Shown in pieces: positions 17,675 through 26,545 of a stretch of DNA of 64,000 nucleotides (position 1 is the stretch's first letter; each line of letters starts with the position of its first letter). Origin of the DNA: Clostridiales bacterium (GTDB lineage: Bacteria > Bacillota > Clostridia > Lachnospirales > Lachnospiraceae); contig JAJQIK010000093.1 in the NCBI GenBank assembly GCA_021199255.1, positions 38,238-102,237 on the forward strand, written 5' to 3'. A model generated the notes under the pieces. That model did no database searches. It was given only the letters and a program-made list of their open reading frames with translations, and was not told the DNA's origin. Both the position numbers and the translations under genes were made by a program.

Positions 17675-19140
17675 TTGGTGATCACCGCCAGCCTTTTTAC
17701 TTCCTCAAGATCCTCAAAATTCGTCTCTGTAAAATGTTCGGCGGCTCCCGCCTGATAAACAGAGATTGTGATATCATAAATCACATTTGTTACTTTACCA
17801 CTCGTATTTCCGGTCAGCACCTGTATATTGCTGCCGCCCGTACTGTCAATCCCCAGATTGGGAATCGAATACTGGTCGATATTGGCGCTCAGATTTCCCA
17901 GAATACTATAGGTAATTCCCACCAGTTCTTCCGTAGGCTCCGCCAGATTCACATCTATATTCGTGCGGAAGCTTAAGCTGCCCGACACTACAGCGTCTGC
18001 GGAGAACCACACCGCCGCCCTGTAACTATTCTCATATTTGAGCAGATCGGCGTCCGACAGTTCGGGCGCTATGGTATTAGAAGCCGTATCCACGTCCGAG
18101 CGAATCTGTTTCACCAACGTAAGGCTTTTTAATAACGGTTGTTCTTCATCTAGCAGAATTGCGGCGTCTTTGATGTCAAAGGTGATCTCGTCGATTTGTT
18201 TCGTCAGGGAATAAAAGGGATAATAGAACAAATAAAAATTGCCGCTGGAAAAGCTGCGGGTAATTCCGTCCACCGCCGTAATAGTGCCGCTGTCTGTTAC
18301 GGTATCGTACTGGCTCTGATACTGCCAGCTTCCGGGGAACTCCCATTGGTAGTCGATGGTAATCTTCGCCTGACACACATCGTCTCCCCCGGTGATTTCC
18401 TTCCGGCTCAGCTCTACCGTGATATTCCTGCCGGTAATCACCTCCGAGGGCTCTAAATCCTCTAATTCATCCGGCACTTCTTTACCGGCTGCGGTAAAGG
18501 CGTCCTCCAACTGATCCCTGATCTCAGCGACTACCGTCTCGTCTAAATCCTTATCCTGATGATAGCTGCTGTCCGTCTCATCGCCGCCCACCTCTGAAAT
18601 ACTTCCAATCTCGGCGTAATAGGTACCGTTAAACTGGTTATCATGAGCCGCGTCCGGGTCTGTGCTGACCTTATCCCCATAGGTAGAAGCGTCCAATACG
18701 ATCAGGGCGTCATACTCTCCGCCCTGAAGCTTCAAGTCTTCCATGCCAAAATAATAGATTTCCTCGCCGGCGGTCTCTAATTCCGTCAATTCCCTGACGC
18801 CGCCCTGGATCATGCTGCTGTTGACAATGTAAAAACCGTCCTGGGGCACATAATAATCGCTGCCGCTATTTCCTTCCGGCGGCTCGAACTGCGCCCGCAC
18901 CTCCTCCAGCGTATAGGCTTTCAGACCCTCCATAATATCCTGTGCCACCGTGGTGGCGCGCAGGGTCTGTCTGGACTTCACATTGATTCTGGTGGAGGTG
19001 ACAAACATGTGCAGCAGAGGAACCACAATAACGGCGAGAATGGTCACCGCAATCAGCAGCTCCACTAAGGTAAAGCCGCCGTCCGGACTCTCTTTCCGCG
19101 CCCTGTTCAGTTGTGTATCCTTCCCGACACTGTTCTTCAT
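17671..19140 (-). CDS. Prepilin-type minor pilin, 489 residues
   Basis: After a short basic leader, ESPDGG|FTLVELLIAVTILAVIVVPLLHMF carries the prepilin cleavage Gly, Glu at +5 and the hydrophobic assembly helix. The following RQTLRATTVAQDIMEGLKAYTLEEV is typical of the N-terminal helix of PilV/GspI-like minor pilins. The rest of the 489 residues is an acidic, beta-rich extension with no motif I recognise, larger than normal for PilV. The gene lies behind pilO and before the PilX-like gene, in the block that probably encodes the priming tip complex of the pilus. Confidence 0.85.
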   Translation of the reverse strand: MKNSVGKDTQLNRARKESPDGGFTLVELLIAVTILAVIVVPLLHMFVTSTRINVKSRQTLRATTVAQDIMEGLKAYTLEEVRAQFEPPEGNSGSDYYVPQDGFYIVNSSMIQGGVRELTELETAGEEIYYFGMEDLKLQGGEYDALIVLDASTYGDKVSTDPDAAHDNQFNGTYYAEIGSISEVGGDETDSSYHQDKDLDETVVAEIRDQLEDAFTAAGKEVPDELEDLEPSEVITGRNITVELSRKEITGGDDVCQAKITIDYQWEFPGSWQYQSQYDTVTDSGTITAVDGITRSFSSGNFYLFYYPFYSLTKQIDEITFDIKDAAILLDEEQPLLKSLTLVKQIRSDVDTASNTIAPELSDADLLKYENSYRAAVWFSADAVVSGSLSFRTNIDVNLAEPTEELVGITYSILGNLSANIDQYSIPNLGIDSTGGSNIQVLTGNTSGKVTNVIYDITISVYQAGAAEHFTETNFEDLEEVKRLAVITN

Positions 19141-19186
19141 CTATCTGCGTCCTGTCCGCTTCCCGCCGTTTCCTCCGCCGTCCAAG

Positions 19187-20026
19187 CTATTCCCCGTCTT
19201 CTTCCTCGTCTTCGTCTTCCTCTGCCGCCGCTTCTTCTTCCACGTCCGCATATGCCCGTTCCCCGTACAGCTCTATGGAGCCGAAAATATTCTCGGTTCC
19301 CAATAGAACAGAGGAGAAAGAGGGCTGTACATACTCCTTATCAGGCTGCCCCGGAATACAATACATATCAACGCTTGTCATGCCGGACAGCAGACCTGTG
19401 CTTTCGTCATAAGACACGGTCAGATTATCAATACTCATTCTATTATCCTGGGCGCTGATATTCTTAATCGCCCTTTTCAATCCGTCATAGGAAACCAGAT
19501 AGCTGATGGTCACATTCCGCTCCATCAGGACAAAATCAACGCTTGCCGTATCCGTCCCGTCAGCCTGTGTATCTGACGCGGCGGAGGTATCGTCTGAGAT
19601 TCCTTCCTGAGCCTCGTACTCCTCCACCTCTTCGATCTCATAGGTGTGATCTACGTCCTCTTCGTCCAGATCCGGCAGCGCCGCCGCCTGCAGCGCGCTG
19701 ATGCTGACGCTGTCAATCAGCATCGGAGAGATCAATTCCTGATTCACCGCCAGCAGGATACTGTCCTCTTCCCTGACATCTACCGGGAATCTCTGATAAA
19801 TCGCGTCCGTTTCCTGCCGCATACTCTCCGTATCGCTCACATAAGTATCCTTCTGGGCCATTTTCAGGCTCAGATCCGTAATTCTGGTCTGCAGCTGCCT
19901 GTTCTCCTGCTCCAGGGCGTCAGCCTTCTCCATGGCAGGCTGAAACACAAAAAGGTAAGCGCAGACTGCCGCCAGAATCCCCAGAAATCCTATGAGCAGC
20001 AACATATCTCTTTTCGAAACCTTCAT
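19187..20026 (-). CDS. pilO: PilO-like pilus alignment protein
   Basis: PilO-type proteins are bitopic membrane proteins that, with PilN, link the cytoplasmic PilM ring to the pilus platform. The 279-residue product has a short cytoplasmic tail, one membrane helix at about residues 9-28 (LLLIGFLGILAAVCAYLFVF), a coiled coil (ADALEQENRQLQTRITDLSLKM) and a ferredoxin-like C-terminal part (VTISYLVSYDGLKRAIKNIS), the standard PilO layout. An acidic insert in the middle and a strongly acidic tail (VEEEAAAEEDEDEEEDGE) are unusual. It directly follows the pilM-pilN fusion, the order seen in other Clostridia. Sequence similarity in this family is low, so the call relies on architecture and position. 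Confidence 0.8.
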   Translation of the reverse strand: MKVSKRDMLLLIGFLGILAAVCAYLFVFQPAMEKADALEQENRQLQTRITDLSLKMAQKDTYVSDTESMRQETDAIYQRFPVDVREEDSILLAVNQELISPMLIDSVSISALQAAALPDLDEEDVDHTYEIEEVEEYEAQEGISDDTSAASDTQADGTDTASVDFVLMERNVTISYLVSYDGLKRAIKNISAQDNRMSIDNLTVSYDESTGLLSGMTSVDMYCIPGQPDKEYVQPSFSSVLLGTENIFGSIELYGERAYADVEEEAAAEEDEDEEEDGE

Positions 20027-20106
20027 TCTCTTCCTTCTCCTTTCGGATTTGTGCCCGGAAGCATCTCCGTTCTTCCCGGCAGGCCTATCCGGTTCGCCCT
20101 GAACCG

Positions 20107-21687
20107 TTACTGGATATCCTGATACAACGCCGTCACGGAAAAGCTGACGGACAGGGTTGCCCCCTCATCGTCCGTATCCTCCGTCACAGAAGTCACCGTC
20201 ACGCTCTCCGGCAACAGGCTCTCAAAGGTTCTCAACTGTTCGATGGCTACCGCCGCCTCCGTCTTGGTGCTCACGTTCATACTGATGGTCACCCCCTGTA
20301 TCGTACTGGTAAAGGAAACCACATGAACATCGCCCGGCATTTTATCCTCCAGCTCCTCCAGAAATTCAACCAGCTCTTCATTTCGGTTCTCCGTAGCCGT
20401 GTACATGGACGTCGCCACATTATAATCAGCCAGCGTTTCCACATATTCATTATAAATCGGTATAATCTCTTCCAGCTCCGCGGACTGTGCTTTCAGCTCC
20501 ATATTGTCTTTTCGGATTCCCAGATAACGGACAAGGGAGACCACAATCAGGACGACTGCCACCGCCAAGCCCACAGCCAGAATAAAAAACGCGATAAACG
20601 TGCCGTTCACAGCGGAGCTCTTGCCGCCTTCTCCCGCGGCTCCTCCCTTACCCTTCTCGGATTCCTTCTTAAATCCCAGAGGCTCCGCCGCCGCTCCTAC
20701 ACAGGTAATATATTCCCCATAGGATTCCTGTTTAAAATTCTTCTCCAGCGTCCAGCCTGCCGCCTGCCGCAGTACCTCTACAGGGTGGTTAATCTCCTTC
20801 TCCAGCAGTTCCCCGATTCCCCGGATATTGGCTCCCAGACCCGTAATCATCACGCGGTCTATGGTCATGTTGGCATTATGGGACAGATAATAATCTACCA
20901 CTCTGGCAATCCCGCCAGCCAGAGGAAGCAGCGCTTCCATCACCGTCGGCGCCGTCAGGCAGTTATTGTCCGCCATCACCTGCAAGGCCTGCAAAACGCC
21001 CTCTATATCGCCCCACTGTCTGGACTCCATCACCGTATCTATCGTCTCGTCTACGCCATAGGCAACATTTCTGGTAAAAGCCAGCGCGCCGTTCTGTACG
21101 ACCATCAGCAGCGTAGAACGCTCCTCGATCTTAACGATCATATTGGTTCCCTGCGCGCACTCCTCTTTCACCACCTGATAAACGCTGTTGCCGGCGTAAT
21201 CAATCGCCGCCAGCTCCAGCTTCAAGGCCTTCGCCAGATCATAATATCCGCTGAGAAGCGCCGTAGGCGCCGCCATCACCAGCAGCTTATACTGCTGGGC
21301 GCTTTTCGTCTCGCCGATCACCCCCAGAATACTGTACGCCAACTGGTACTGGCTTAAATCCACCGGAAAATAATCCGACGCATTGGCGTTCACCACATCT
21401 CCGATGCGGTTTTCCTTTACAAAAGGAATCACAACCTCACGGCTGGCTATCTTCGCAGAGGTAATGGTAAACATCACCTGCCTGGATTTCATCTTATTCT
21501 CCGCCAAAGCCTTTTTCAGCGCTTCCGTATATTCCGGCGTAATCATCAGCGCGCCGTCGCTGACGATCCCCTCCGCCGTAGGAATCGCAAAACTCTTATA
21601 TACCTTATGCGTCTTGGATCTGTAATCCACTTCGCAGACTCTGGTCAGCGCATAACCGATTTCAATACTGATGACTCTACCAGCCAT
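20107..21687 (-). CDS. PilM-PilN fusion protein
   Basis: Residues 1 to about 340 are an actin-like PilM ATPase domain (MAGRVISIEIGYALTRVCEV at the start; GLGANIRGIGELLEKEINHP near its end). After a Gly/Lys linker comes a membrane helix at about 363-387 and a PilN-like periplasmic-side part with coiled coil (NMELKAQSAELEEIIPIYNE) and a ferredoxin-like fold (PGDVHVVSFTSTIQGVTISM). In most bacteria these are two proteins; a fused PilMN is known in C. difficile. The fusion means there is no separate pilN gene here, and none is missing. It begins a sub-block pilMN-pilO-minor pilins, with a possible promoter in the 219-base gap upstream. Confidence 0.9.
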   Translation of the reverse strand: MAGRVISIEIGYALTRVCEVDYRSKTHKVYKSFAIPTAEGIVSDGALMITPEYTEALKKALAENKMKSRQVMFTITSAKIASREVVIPFVKENRIGDVVNANASDYFPVDLSQYQLAYSILGVIGETKSAQQYKLLVMAAPTALLSGYYDLAKALKLELAAIDYAGNSVYQVVKEECAQGTNMIVKIEERSTLLMVVQNGALAFTRNVAYGVDETIDTVMESRQWGDIEGVLQALQVMADNNCLTAPTVMEALLPLAGGIARVVDYYLSHNANMTIDRVMITGLGANIRGIGELLEKEINHPVEVLRQAAGWTLEKNFKQESYGEYITCVGAAAEPLGFKKESEKGKGGAAGEGGKSSAVNGTFIAFFILAVGLAVAVVLIVVSLVRYLGIRKDNMELKAQSAELEEIIPIYNEYVETLADYNVATSMYTATENRNEELVEFLEELEDKMPGDVHVVSFTSTIQGVTISMNVSTKTEAAVAIEQLRTFESLLPESVTVTSVTEDTDDEGATLSVSFSVTALYQDIQ

Positions 21688-21750
21688 GAATCGTCTCCTC
21701 CTCTGATCATATCCTTATTTATGCAACAAACCTGCCGGCTGCGCCGAGCA

Positions 21751-21779
21751 GGTATTTTTGTCTGTCTTCACTGTGTCAA
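21751..21779 (-). promoter_or_regulatory. Possible internal promoter before the pilMN block
   Basis: A perfect -35 TTGACA (21779-21774 on the minus strand) is followed after 17 bases by a poor -10 (AATACC). The 219-base gap between pilD and pilMN is AT-rich and also has a hairpin (ACCTGC/GCAGGT, 21730-21753). I see no riboswitch that I can name. The weak -10 keeps confidence low. Confidence 0.3.
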
Positions 21780-21906
21780 TATCATTCCAGACCGTCGTAA
21801 CGACATGTTTTTATCAAAATATCAGAATCAATAAATGTCCAAAAAATGTTAAAACCAGAGAACTCAAAAAATCCTTAAAATGAAAATCAAAACCCAAACC
21901 AAAGCT

Positions 21907-22659
21907 TTAAAACTGTCCCAGATACCACGTAAGCATCTGATTCCCCCATAATGCGGCGATGAAAACGCCCATAGAAAGATACGGCCCCATCGCCAGTACC
22001 CGATCCTCGCCGCTGATTTTCATGCGCGTCACATGAATCACCGCGCCCAAAATACAGCCTGATAGAAAAGCCATAATAATCAGCTTCCAGCCAAGCAGCA
22101 GTCCGCAGACCGCCATCAGCTTCACGTCGCCGCCGCCGATCGCCCTCCCTCCAGAAAGGTAATAGAGTACCGCCAGCGGCACACTGACAGAGAAGAAGCC
22201 GATCAGATAAACAGAAAACTGATGATAATCCGCCGCTACCCGGATCAGCCCCAATGCCAGTATGAATAAATTGATTCCAAAAGGAATCTCATAAGTCCTA
22301 AAATCAATCACGCTCAGCACAAGCAGCGCTGACGCCAGCAAACAGTAGAGTAGGGATTCTACGTTTACCCCGTTTACCACAACGATTACGATGTATGCAG
22401 CTCCGTTCAGCGCCTCCACCAGAGGATACTGAACGGATAACTTCGCGCTGCATTTACGGCACCTGCCCTTCAAAAACAGATAACTGAACACCGGGAACAT
22501 ATCATACCACTTCAGTTGATAACCGCAGGCCATACAGTGAGACCTGGTAAGTACAATATCTTCATGCTTCGGAATCCGATAGATACAGACATTAAGAAAG
22601 CTGCCTATTGTGATGCCGAAGAGAAACAAAATGATGTAAAAAACAACTGTTGGAAGCAT
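21907..22659 (-). CDS. pilD: Prepilin peptidase / N-methyltransferase (A24A family)
   Basis: PilD cleaves prepilins after the conserved Gly and N-methylates the new N-terminus, in the cytoplasmic membrane. The 250-residue protein has the N-terminal methyltransferase part with two CxxC pairs (Cys42/45 and Cys67/70), several membrane helices, and the two catalytic aspartates of A24 proteases: Asp119 in VIDFRTYEIP and Asp178 in the conserved GGGDVKLM. It should process all five prepilin-like proteins of the cluster. It lies directly behind the major pilin gene. No other A24 peptidase is seen in the window. Confidence 0.96.
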   Translation of the reverse strand: MLPTVVFYIILFLFGITIGSFLNVCIYRIPKHEDIVLTRSHCMACGYQLKWYDMFPVFSYLFLKGRCRKCSAKLSVQYPLVEALNGAAYIVIVVVNGVNVESLLYCLLASALLVLSVIDFRTYEIPFGINLFILALGLIRVAADYHQFSVYLIGFFSVSVPLAVLYYLSGGRAIGGGDVKLMAVCGLLLGWKLIIMAFLSGCILGAVIHVTRMKISGEDRVLAMGPYLSMGVFIAALWGNQMLTWYLGQF

Positions 22660-22737
22660 GACGTATCCTTTCTTCCTGTACAGGCGCCTTAGCGATTACT
22701 TTATTTCCAATGATTGCCAGGGATTGGCCTGTAAAAG

Positions 22738-23205
22738 TTAGTTGCCCTTCATGGAATCTTCAAAAGCGCTGTTCGTCCCAGTACTATCCGAAGAGCCATA
22801 ATCGAACGATACATTTCCTGTGCCTGCCACGTTCACTGTAATGGTATATTCAATCCAGTTGGTTCTGCTGCTGCATTTGATATCGCCAACGGTAAGCCCT
22901 GCGTCTGTCAGCGCCGTTGTGATTGCAGAAGTACCGCCACTCACACTACCACCTGATGACCCTATTTTGATAACTGCTCCATCGTCAGCAGTCGTAATCG
23001 GATCTGATGCCTCCGGGTCAGCCGCATAGATCTGGATTGCCGTTACGATCTCTGTAGCGTTCTGCATATCCGTTGAATTTCTGGATCTCTCCACATATCT
23101 CAGATACTGGGGAGCCAGCACAACGATCAGGATCGCCATAATAGCGATAACGATGATCAACTCAACAAGGGAAAAACCTTTGTTATTCATTTTTCTTTCT
23201 TTCAT
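22738..23205 (-). CDS. pilA: Type IV major pilin candidate
   Basis: The 155-residue protein has a classical prepilin N-terminus, MKERKMNNKG|FSLVELIIVIAIMAILIVVLAP, with Glu at +5, and the normal length of a type IVa major pilin. The helix continues (QYLRYVERSRNSTDMQNATEIVTAIQIYA), as in clostridial PilA. The globular part is small and rich in Ser, Thr and Gly, with a single Cys and no disulfide loop. The start at 23205 has AAGGAGAG upstream; a second ATG five codons later is also possible. It is the only normal-sized pilin next to the motor genes, so I infer that it is the major subunit. Two hairpins precede it (23242-23307). Confidence 0.9.
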   Translation of the reverse strand: MKERKMNNKGFSLVELIIVIAIMAILIVVLAPQYLRYVERSRNSTDMQNATEIVTAIQIYAADPEASDPITTADDGAVIKIGSSGGSVSGGTSAITTALTDAGLTVGDIKCSSRTNWIEYTITVNVAGTGNVSFDYGSSDSTGTNSAFEDSMKGN

Positions 23206-23241
23206 TTCTTCTTTCTCTCCTTTTCCTCTTATTCCATTACC

Positions 23242-23307
23242 ACCCGAATCCGTTTCCCGGATTCATGGTTCTATCTTAAGCATGGCTGTTCCCTACCGAC
23301 AGCCATG
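23242..23307 (-). other. Two hairpins in the pilC-pilA gap
   Basis: On the minus strand a 9-bp perfect stem (ACATGGCTGT-type arms, 23281-23307) is followed by a 7-bp stem GAATCCG/CGGATTC with GGAAA loop, ending about 40 bases before the pilin start. Neither has a T tract, so they are unlikely to be terminators. They could shield a processed pilin mRNA, but this is inference. Confidence 0.5.
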
Positions 23308-23314
23308 TTTCAGA

Positions 23315-24529
23315 TCAAAGATTATCCAACGCCGAGTACATCGATACCATAGGCGCCATACACGCGCCGATCAGCACGCCCACCACGCCGGCCAGCACGA
23401 TGATAATCATCGGCTCCATAGCGGCCATCAGGGACTGCACCGCCATCTCTACCTCTTCCTCATAATAGTCCGCCAGCTTATTCAGCATTTCCTCCGTGGA
23501 ACCGACTTCCTCGCCAATGTGGATCATATGGTATACCATAGGCGGGAACAGCCCGCTGGTCTGTAAAGGCTGGGATAAGGGCACGCCGATCATGATCTGG
23601 GACACCGCTTCCTTCAACGCTTCCTTATACCATATATTCGTCATAGTATCCGCTACGATATCCACAGCTTCCACCAGGGGCACGCCTGCCGCCAGCAGCG
23701 TGCTTAAGGTACGGGCCATCTGAGAGGACGCGGACTTGACCACCAGATTCTTGATCGCCGGGATCTTCAGCTGCAGCCTGCCTAATACATGCTTACCGCT
23801 GTAGGTCTTCGCCCATACCTGCAGAGCGTATACGACGGCAATCAGCGCCGGTATGATAATATACCAGAAGCCCTGAATAAAATTACTCATATGTACGACC
23901 ATCATCGTAATCCACGGCAGTTCGGTTCCCAGCTCTTCGAACATATCCATATAACGGGGAATGACAAATACCAACATCACAATCACGACTGCAATTGCCA
24001 CCAGGGCAACCACAACCGGATAAATCATCGCTTTCCTGACCAGCGCCTGCGTCTTGGCGGATTTCTCAAACTGAATCGCCATACGCTCCATCGCGGTATC
24101 CAGACTGCCGGAGGCTTCCCCCGCCCGCGCCATCTGTATCAGCAGCTCCGGAAACACCTTGGGATGCCGGGACAGGGAATCCGCGAAGCTTTCGCCCTTC
24201 TCCACGTCCGCCCGAACCGCCTGTATGGCTTTTTGCAGCTTTACATTCTCCGTCTGCTCCGCCAGCATGGTCAGCGTCTCGATAATGGTAACGCCGGCTC
24301 TGGTAATACTGGCAAACTGCCGACAGAACACCGCCATATCACGGGTTGTAGGTTTGCCGCCAAAATCAATATTAATATCTCTCGTCAGGGCATTCTGTTC
24401 CGTGACTTCCAGCACAATCAAGCCCTGGTTCTTCAGTTCCCTGACGACTGCTTCTTTATTGTCCGCATCTTTACTGCCTTTTAGTTCCTTACCGCTCTTA
24501 TCGATTGCGACATATCCCCAAGTCGCCAT
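23315..24529 (-). CDS. pilC: Type IV pilus inner-membrane platform protein PilC
   Basis: PilC is the polytopic membrane platform that couples ATPase rotation to pilin insertion or removal. I start at the ATG of MATWGYVAIDKSGKE (24529) with a GAGGAG site; the in-frame upstream extension is not conserved in type. The 404-residue protein has two GspF/PilC repeats: the first around FCRQFASITRAGVTIIETL, the second around LSTLLAAGVPLVEAVDIVAD, each followed by strong membrane helices, with a third helix at the end (MIIIVLAGVVGVLIGACMAPMVSM). Length and layout are normal. It lies between pilB and the pilin gene on the same transcript. Confidence 0.96.
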   Translation of the reverse strand: MATWGYVAIDKSGKELKGSKDADNKEAVVRELKNQGLIVLEVTEQNALTRDINIDFGGKPTTRDMAVFCRQFASITRAGVTIIETLTMLAEQTENVKLQKAIQAVRADVEKGESFADSLSRHPKVFPELLIQMARAGEASGSLDTAMERMAIQFEKSAKTQALVRKAMIYPVVVALVAIAVVIVMLVFVIPRYMDMFEELGTELPWITMMVVHMSNFIQGFWYIIIPALIAVVYALQVWAKTYSGKHVLGRLQLKIPAIKNLVVKSASSQMARTLSTLLAAGVPLVEAVDIVADTMTNIWYKEALKEAVSQIMIGVPLSQPLQTSGLFPPMVYHMIHIGEEVGSTEEMLNKLADYYEEEVEMAVQSLMAAMEPMIIIVLAGVVGVLIGACMAPMVSMYSALDNL

Positions 24530-24706
24530 ATCTTCTCCTCTACACCAATTGGTTCTGGTACATATTGCCAAGAGTTTACAGTTTTCCGATGTTACTTTTA
24601 TCTGATTATTATGCCATAAGCAGACCGTTTTTTCAATAGATTGAGGTAATTTTATCAGGGACGAAACAGGCGCAGAATATCGTTATGCGCGTATTGCCGC
24701 CCGCAG

Positions 24707-26401
24707 CTAAATATCAAAGGAAACCCGCATCATCTCAGGCACGGAGGTGATGCCCTGCAATACGTATCTGGTGGCGCTCATACGCAGGGTATGCATTCCT
24801 TCTTCCAGCGCTTTTTCCTTGATGTCCTCCGCGGAACCGTTTCTGCTGATGATGGTCTTCAGGGGCTGGGTCACCTCCATGATTTCGTACACACCGATCC
24901 GTCCCCGGAACCCTGTACCGTCACATTTGGGACAGCCGCAGGGCTCATAGATTGTCACATCTGCGTCCGGCTCCAGCATCAGCATTTCCAATTCGTCCGC
25001 ATTGGCTTTCTTCGCCTTCTTACACTCCGGGCACAACCGGCGCACCAGACGCTGGGCAATGACGCCGATGGTTGAATCCGCAATCAGATAGGGTTCGATT
25101 CCCATATCCGCCAGACGGGTAATGGTGCTGGCCGCGGAATTGGTATGCAGGGTAGACACCACCAGATGTCCGGTAATAGACGCCTGCACCGCAATGGAGG
25201 CGGTTTCCTGATCACGAATCTCACCGATCATGATAATATCCGGGTCCTGGCGCAGAATCGAACGAAGGGCGGAGGCAAAGGTCAGATTCGCCTTATTGTT
25301 GACCTGCACCTGATTGACGCCGTCAATGTTTGCCTCTACCGGGTCTTCTACGGTGATAATATTAACCGCTTCCTGGTTCAGTTCGCTCAAGGCCGTATAA
25401 AGAGTCGTGGATTTTCCGCTTCCGGTGGGGCCTGTAACCAGCAAAATACCGTGGGGATTCTGTAGAATATGATCGAATTTCTTCAATTCTTCGGGGCTTA
25501 AGCCAAGCTGGCTCTTTTCTCTGGTCAAGGCGTTCTTGGAAGTAAGACGCATAACGATTTTCTCCCCGTATACCGTAGGGAGGATCGACACACGGATATC
25601 AAATTCCCTTCTGTCTACGATCTGCGTAATACGCCCGTCCTGCGGTTTCCTTTTCTCTGAAATATCCATGCCGCCGATAATTTTAATACGCGCCACGATC
25701 GCTGGAAGCAGCCTGATGTTGTAGGTGGCTTTCTCATAGAGCGCGCCGTCGATACGATAACGGATTCTCACCTGTCTTTCCATGGGCTCGATATGGATAT
25801 CGGAAGCCCGCTGCCGCACCGCCTGCTCGATCATGCCCTTGACGAGCTGCACAATCGGGGAATTGTTGACGTCCTCGCTGTACAGGTCTTCCTGTTCAAT
25901 CATCTGGCTCTCTTTTTCTTTGGCATACTCCTCCAACGCGGAATTAACCTCCGCCTGTCCGTAATACCTGTCGATCGCCAGCATAACGCTCCTGGTGGTG
26001 GCCACCACCGGCTCTACCTGTAAATTGGTGATAATATTGACGTCGTCCATGGCCGCCATATCCATAGGATCGGCCATAGCCACACGGAGCACGTTCACAT
26101 TATCGGGGGAATACTCGAAGGGAAGCATCTGATACTTCTTCAGCACATTGGGCGGCACCAGCTTCAATATTTCCTCCGGAATCTCTATGTTCTGCAAATC
26201 TACCATATCGTACTGCAGCTGGCTGCTCAGCGCCCTGGCAATATTTTCTTCCGTGGCAAGCCCTTCGTCCACAAGGGTTTCCCCCAGCTTACGCCCGCTG
26301 CCCTTCTGCAGCTCCAGCCCTCTGCCCAGCTCCTGCGCCGTAATGACTCCGCTATTGACCAGCACGTCCCCCAGACGCAGTTTTTTCCTGTTAAAATCCA
26401 T
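24707..26401 (-). CDS. pilB: Type IV pilus assembly ATPase PilB
   Basis: PilB is the cytoplasmic hexameric ATPase powering pilus extension. I choose the ATG at 26401 (MDFNRKKLRLGDVLV), because GGAG lies 6 bases before it; an ATG four codons earlier lacks a good site. The 564-residue protein has the N-terminal MshEN-like domain (GDVLVNSGVITAQELGRGL), which binds c-di-GMP in some homologues, the N2 domain (SDIHIEPMERQVRIRYRIDG), Walker A GPTGSGKST at 324-332, Asp and His boxes (ILRQDPDIIMIGEIRD; HLVVSTLHTN), and a zinc-binding tetracysteine (CPEC ... CPKC). It is the first gene of the pilus block and is preceded by a possible promoter at 26494-26522. Confidence 0.97.
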   Translation of the reverse strand: MDFNRKKLRLGDVLVNSGVITAQELGRGLELQKGSGRKLGETLVDEGLATEENIARALSSQLQYDMVDLQNIEIPEEILKLVPPNVLKKYQMLPFEYSPDNVNVLRVAMADPMDMAAMDDVNIITNLQVEPVVATTRSVMLAIDRYYGQAEVNSALEEYAKEKESQMIEQEDLYSEDVNNSPIVQLVKGMIEQAVRQRASDIHIEPMERQVRIRYRIDGALYEKATYNIRLLPAIVARIKIIGGMDISEKRKPQDGRITQIVDRREFDIRVSILPTVYGEKIVMRLTSKNALTREKSQLGLSPEELKKFDHILQNPHGILLVTGPTGSGKSTTLYTALSELNQEAVNIITVEDPVEANIDGVNQVQVNNKANLTFASALRSILRQDPDIIMIGEIRDQETASIAVQASITGHLVVSTLHTNSAASTITRLADMGIEPYLIADSTIGVIAQRLVRRLCPECKKAKKANADELEMLMLEPDADVTIYEPCGCPKCDGTGFRGRIGVYEIMEVTQPLKTIISRNGSAEDIKEKALEEGMHTLRMSATRYVLQGITSVPEMMRVSFDI

Positions 26402-26493
26402 CTTTCTCTCCATTCCGAGAACGTTTTTCCTGTGCTTGCCGGCGACGCTCCCGGCACAGACAAGCAGAGTGATAACCGTATCTTCTGATCATT

Positions 26494-26522
26494 ATTCTAC
26501 TATGATTTCCCTCCCCGCGCAA
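26494..26522 (-). promoter_or_regulatory. Possible promoter of the pil operon
   Basis: Within the 144 bases between dprA and pilB, TTGCGC (26522-26517), a 17-base spacer and TAGAAT (26499-26494) form a plausible but weak sigma-A promoter. The leader that follows contains an imperfect hairpin (CTGTGC ... GCACAG, about 26440-26470). I looked for c-di-GMP-I and -II riboswitch signatures and did not find them. Confidence 0.35.
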
Positions 26523-26545
26523 GATTCTGTGGCAAAACGGCGCCG

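Noticed and set aside
20323-21357. A 344-codon open frame on the plus strand
   Set aside because: Fully antisense to the pilMN fusion; composition (many His, Arg, Gln) and lack of domains mark it as a shadow.
26414-26545. Possible c-di-GMP riboswitch before pilB
   Set aside because: C. difficile pili are controlled by such a switch, so I looked for the conserved loops; only an imperfect hairpin is present.
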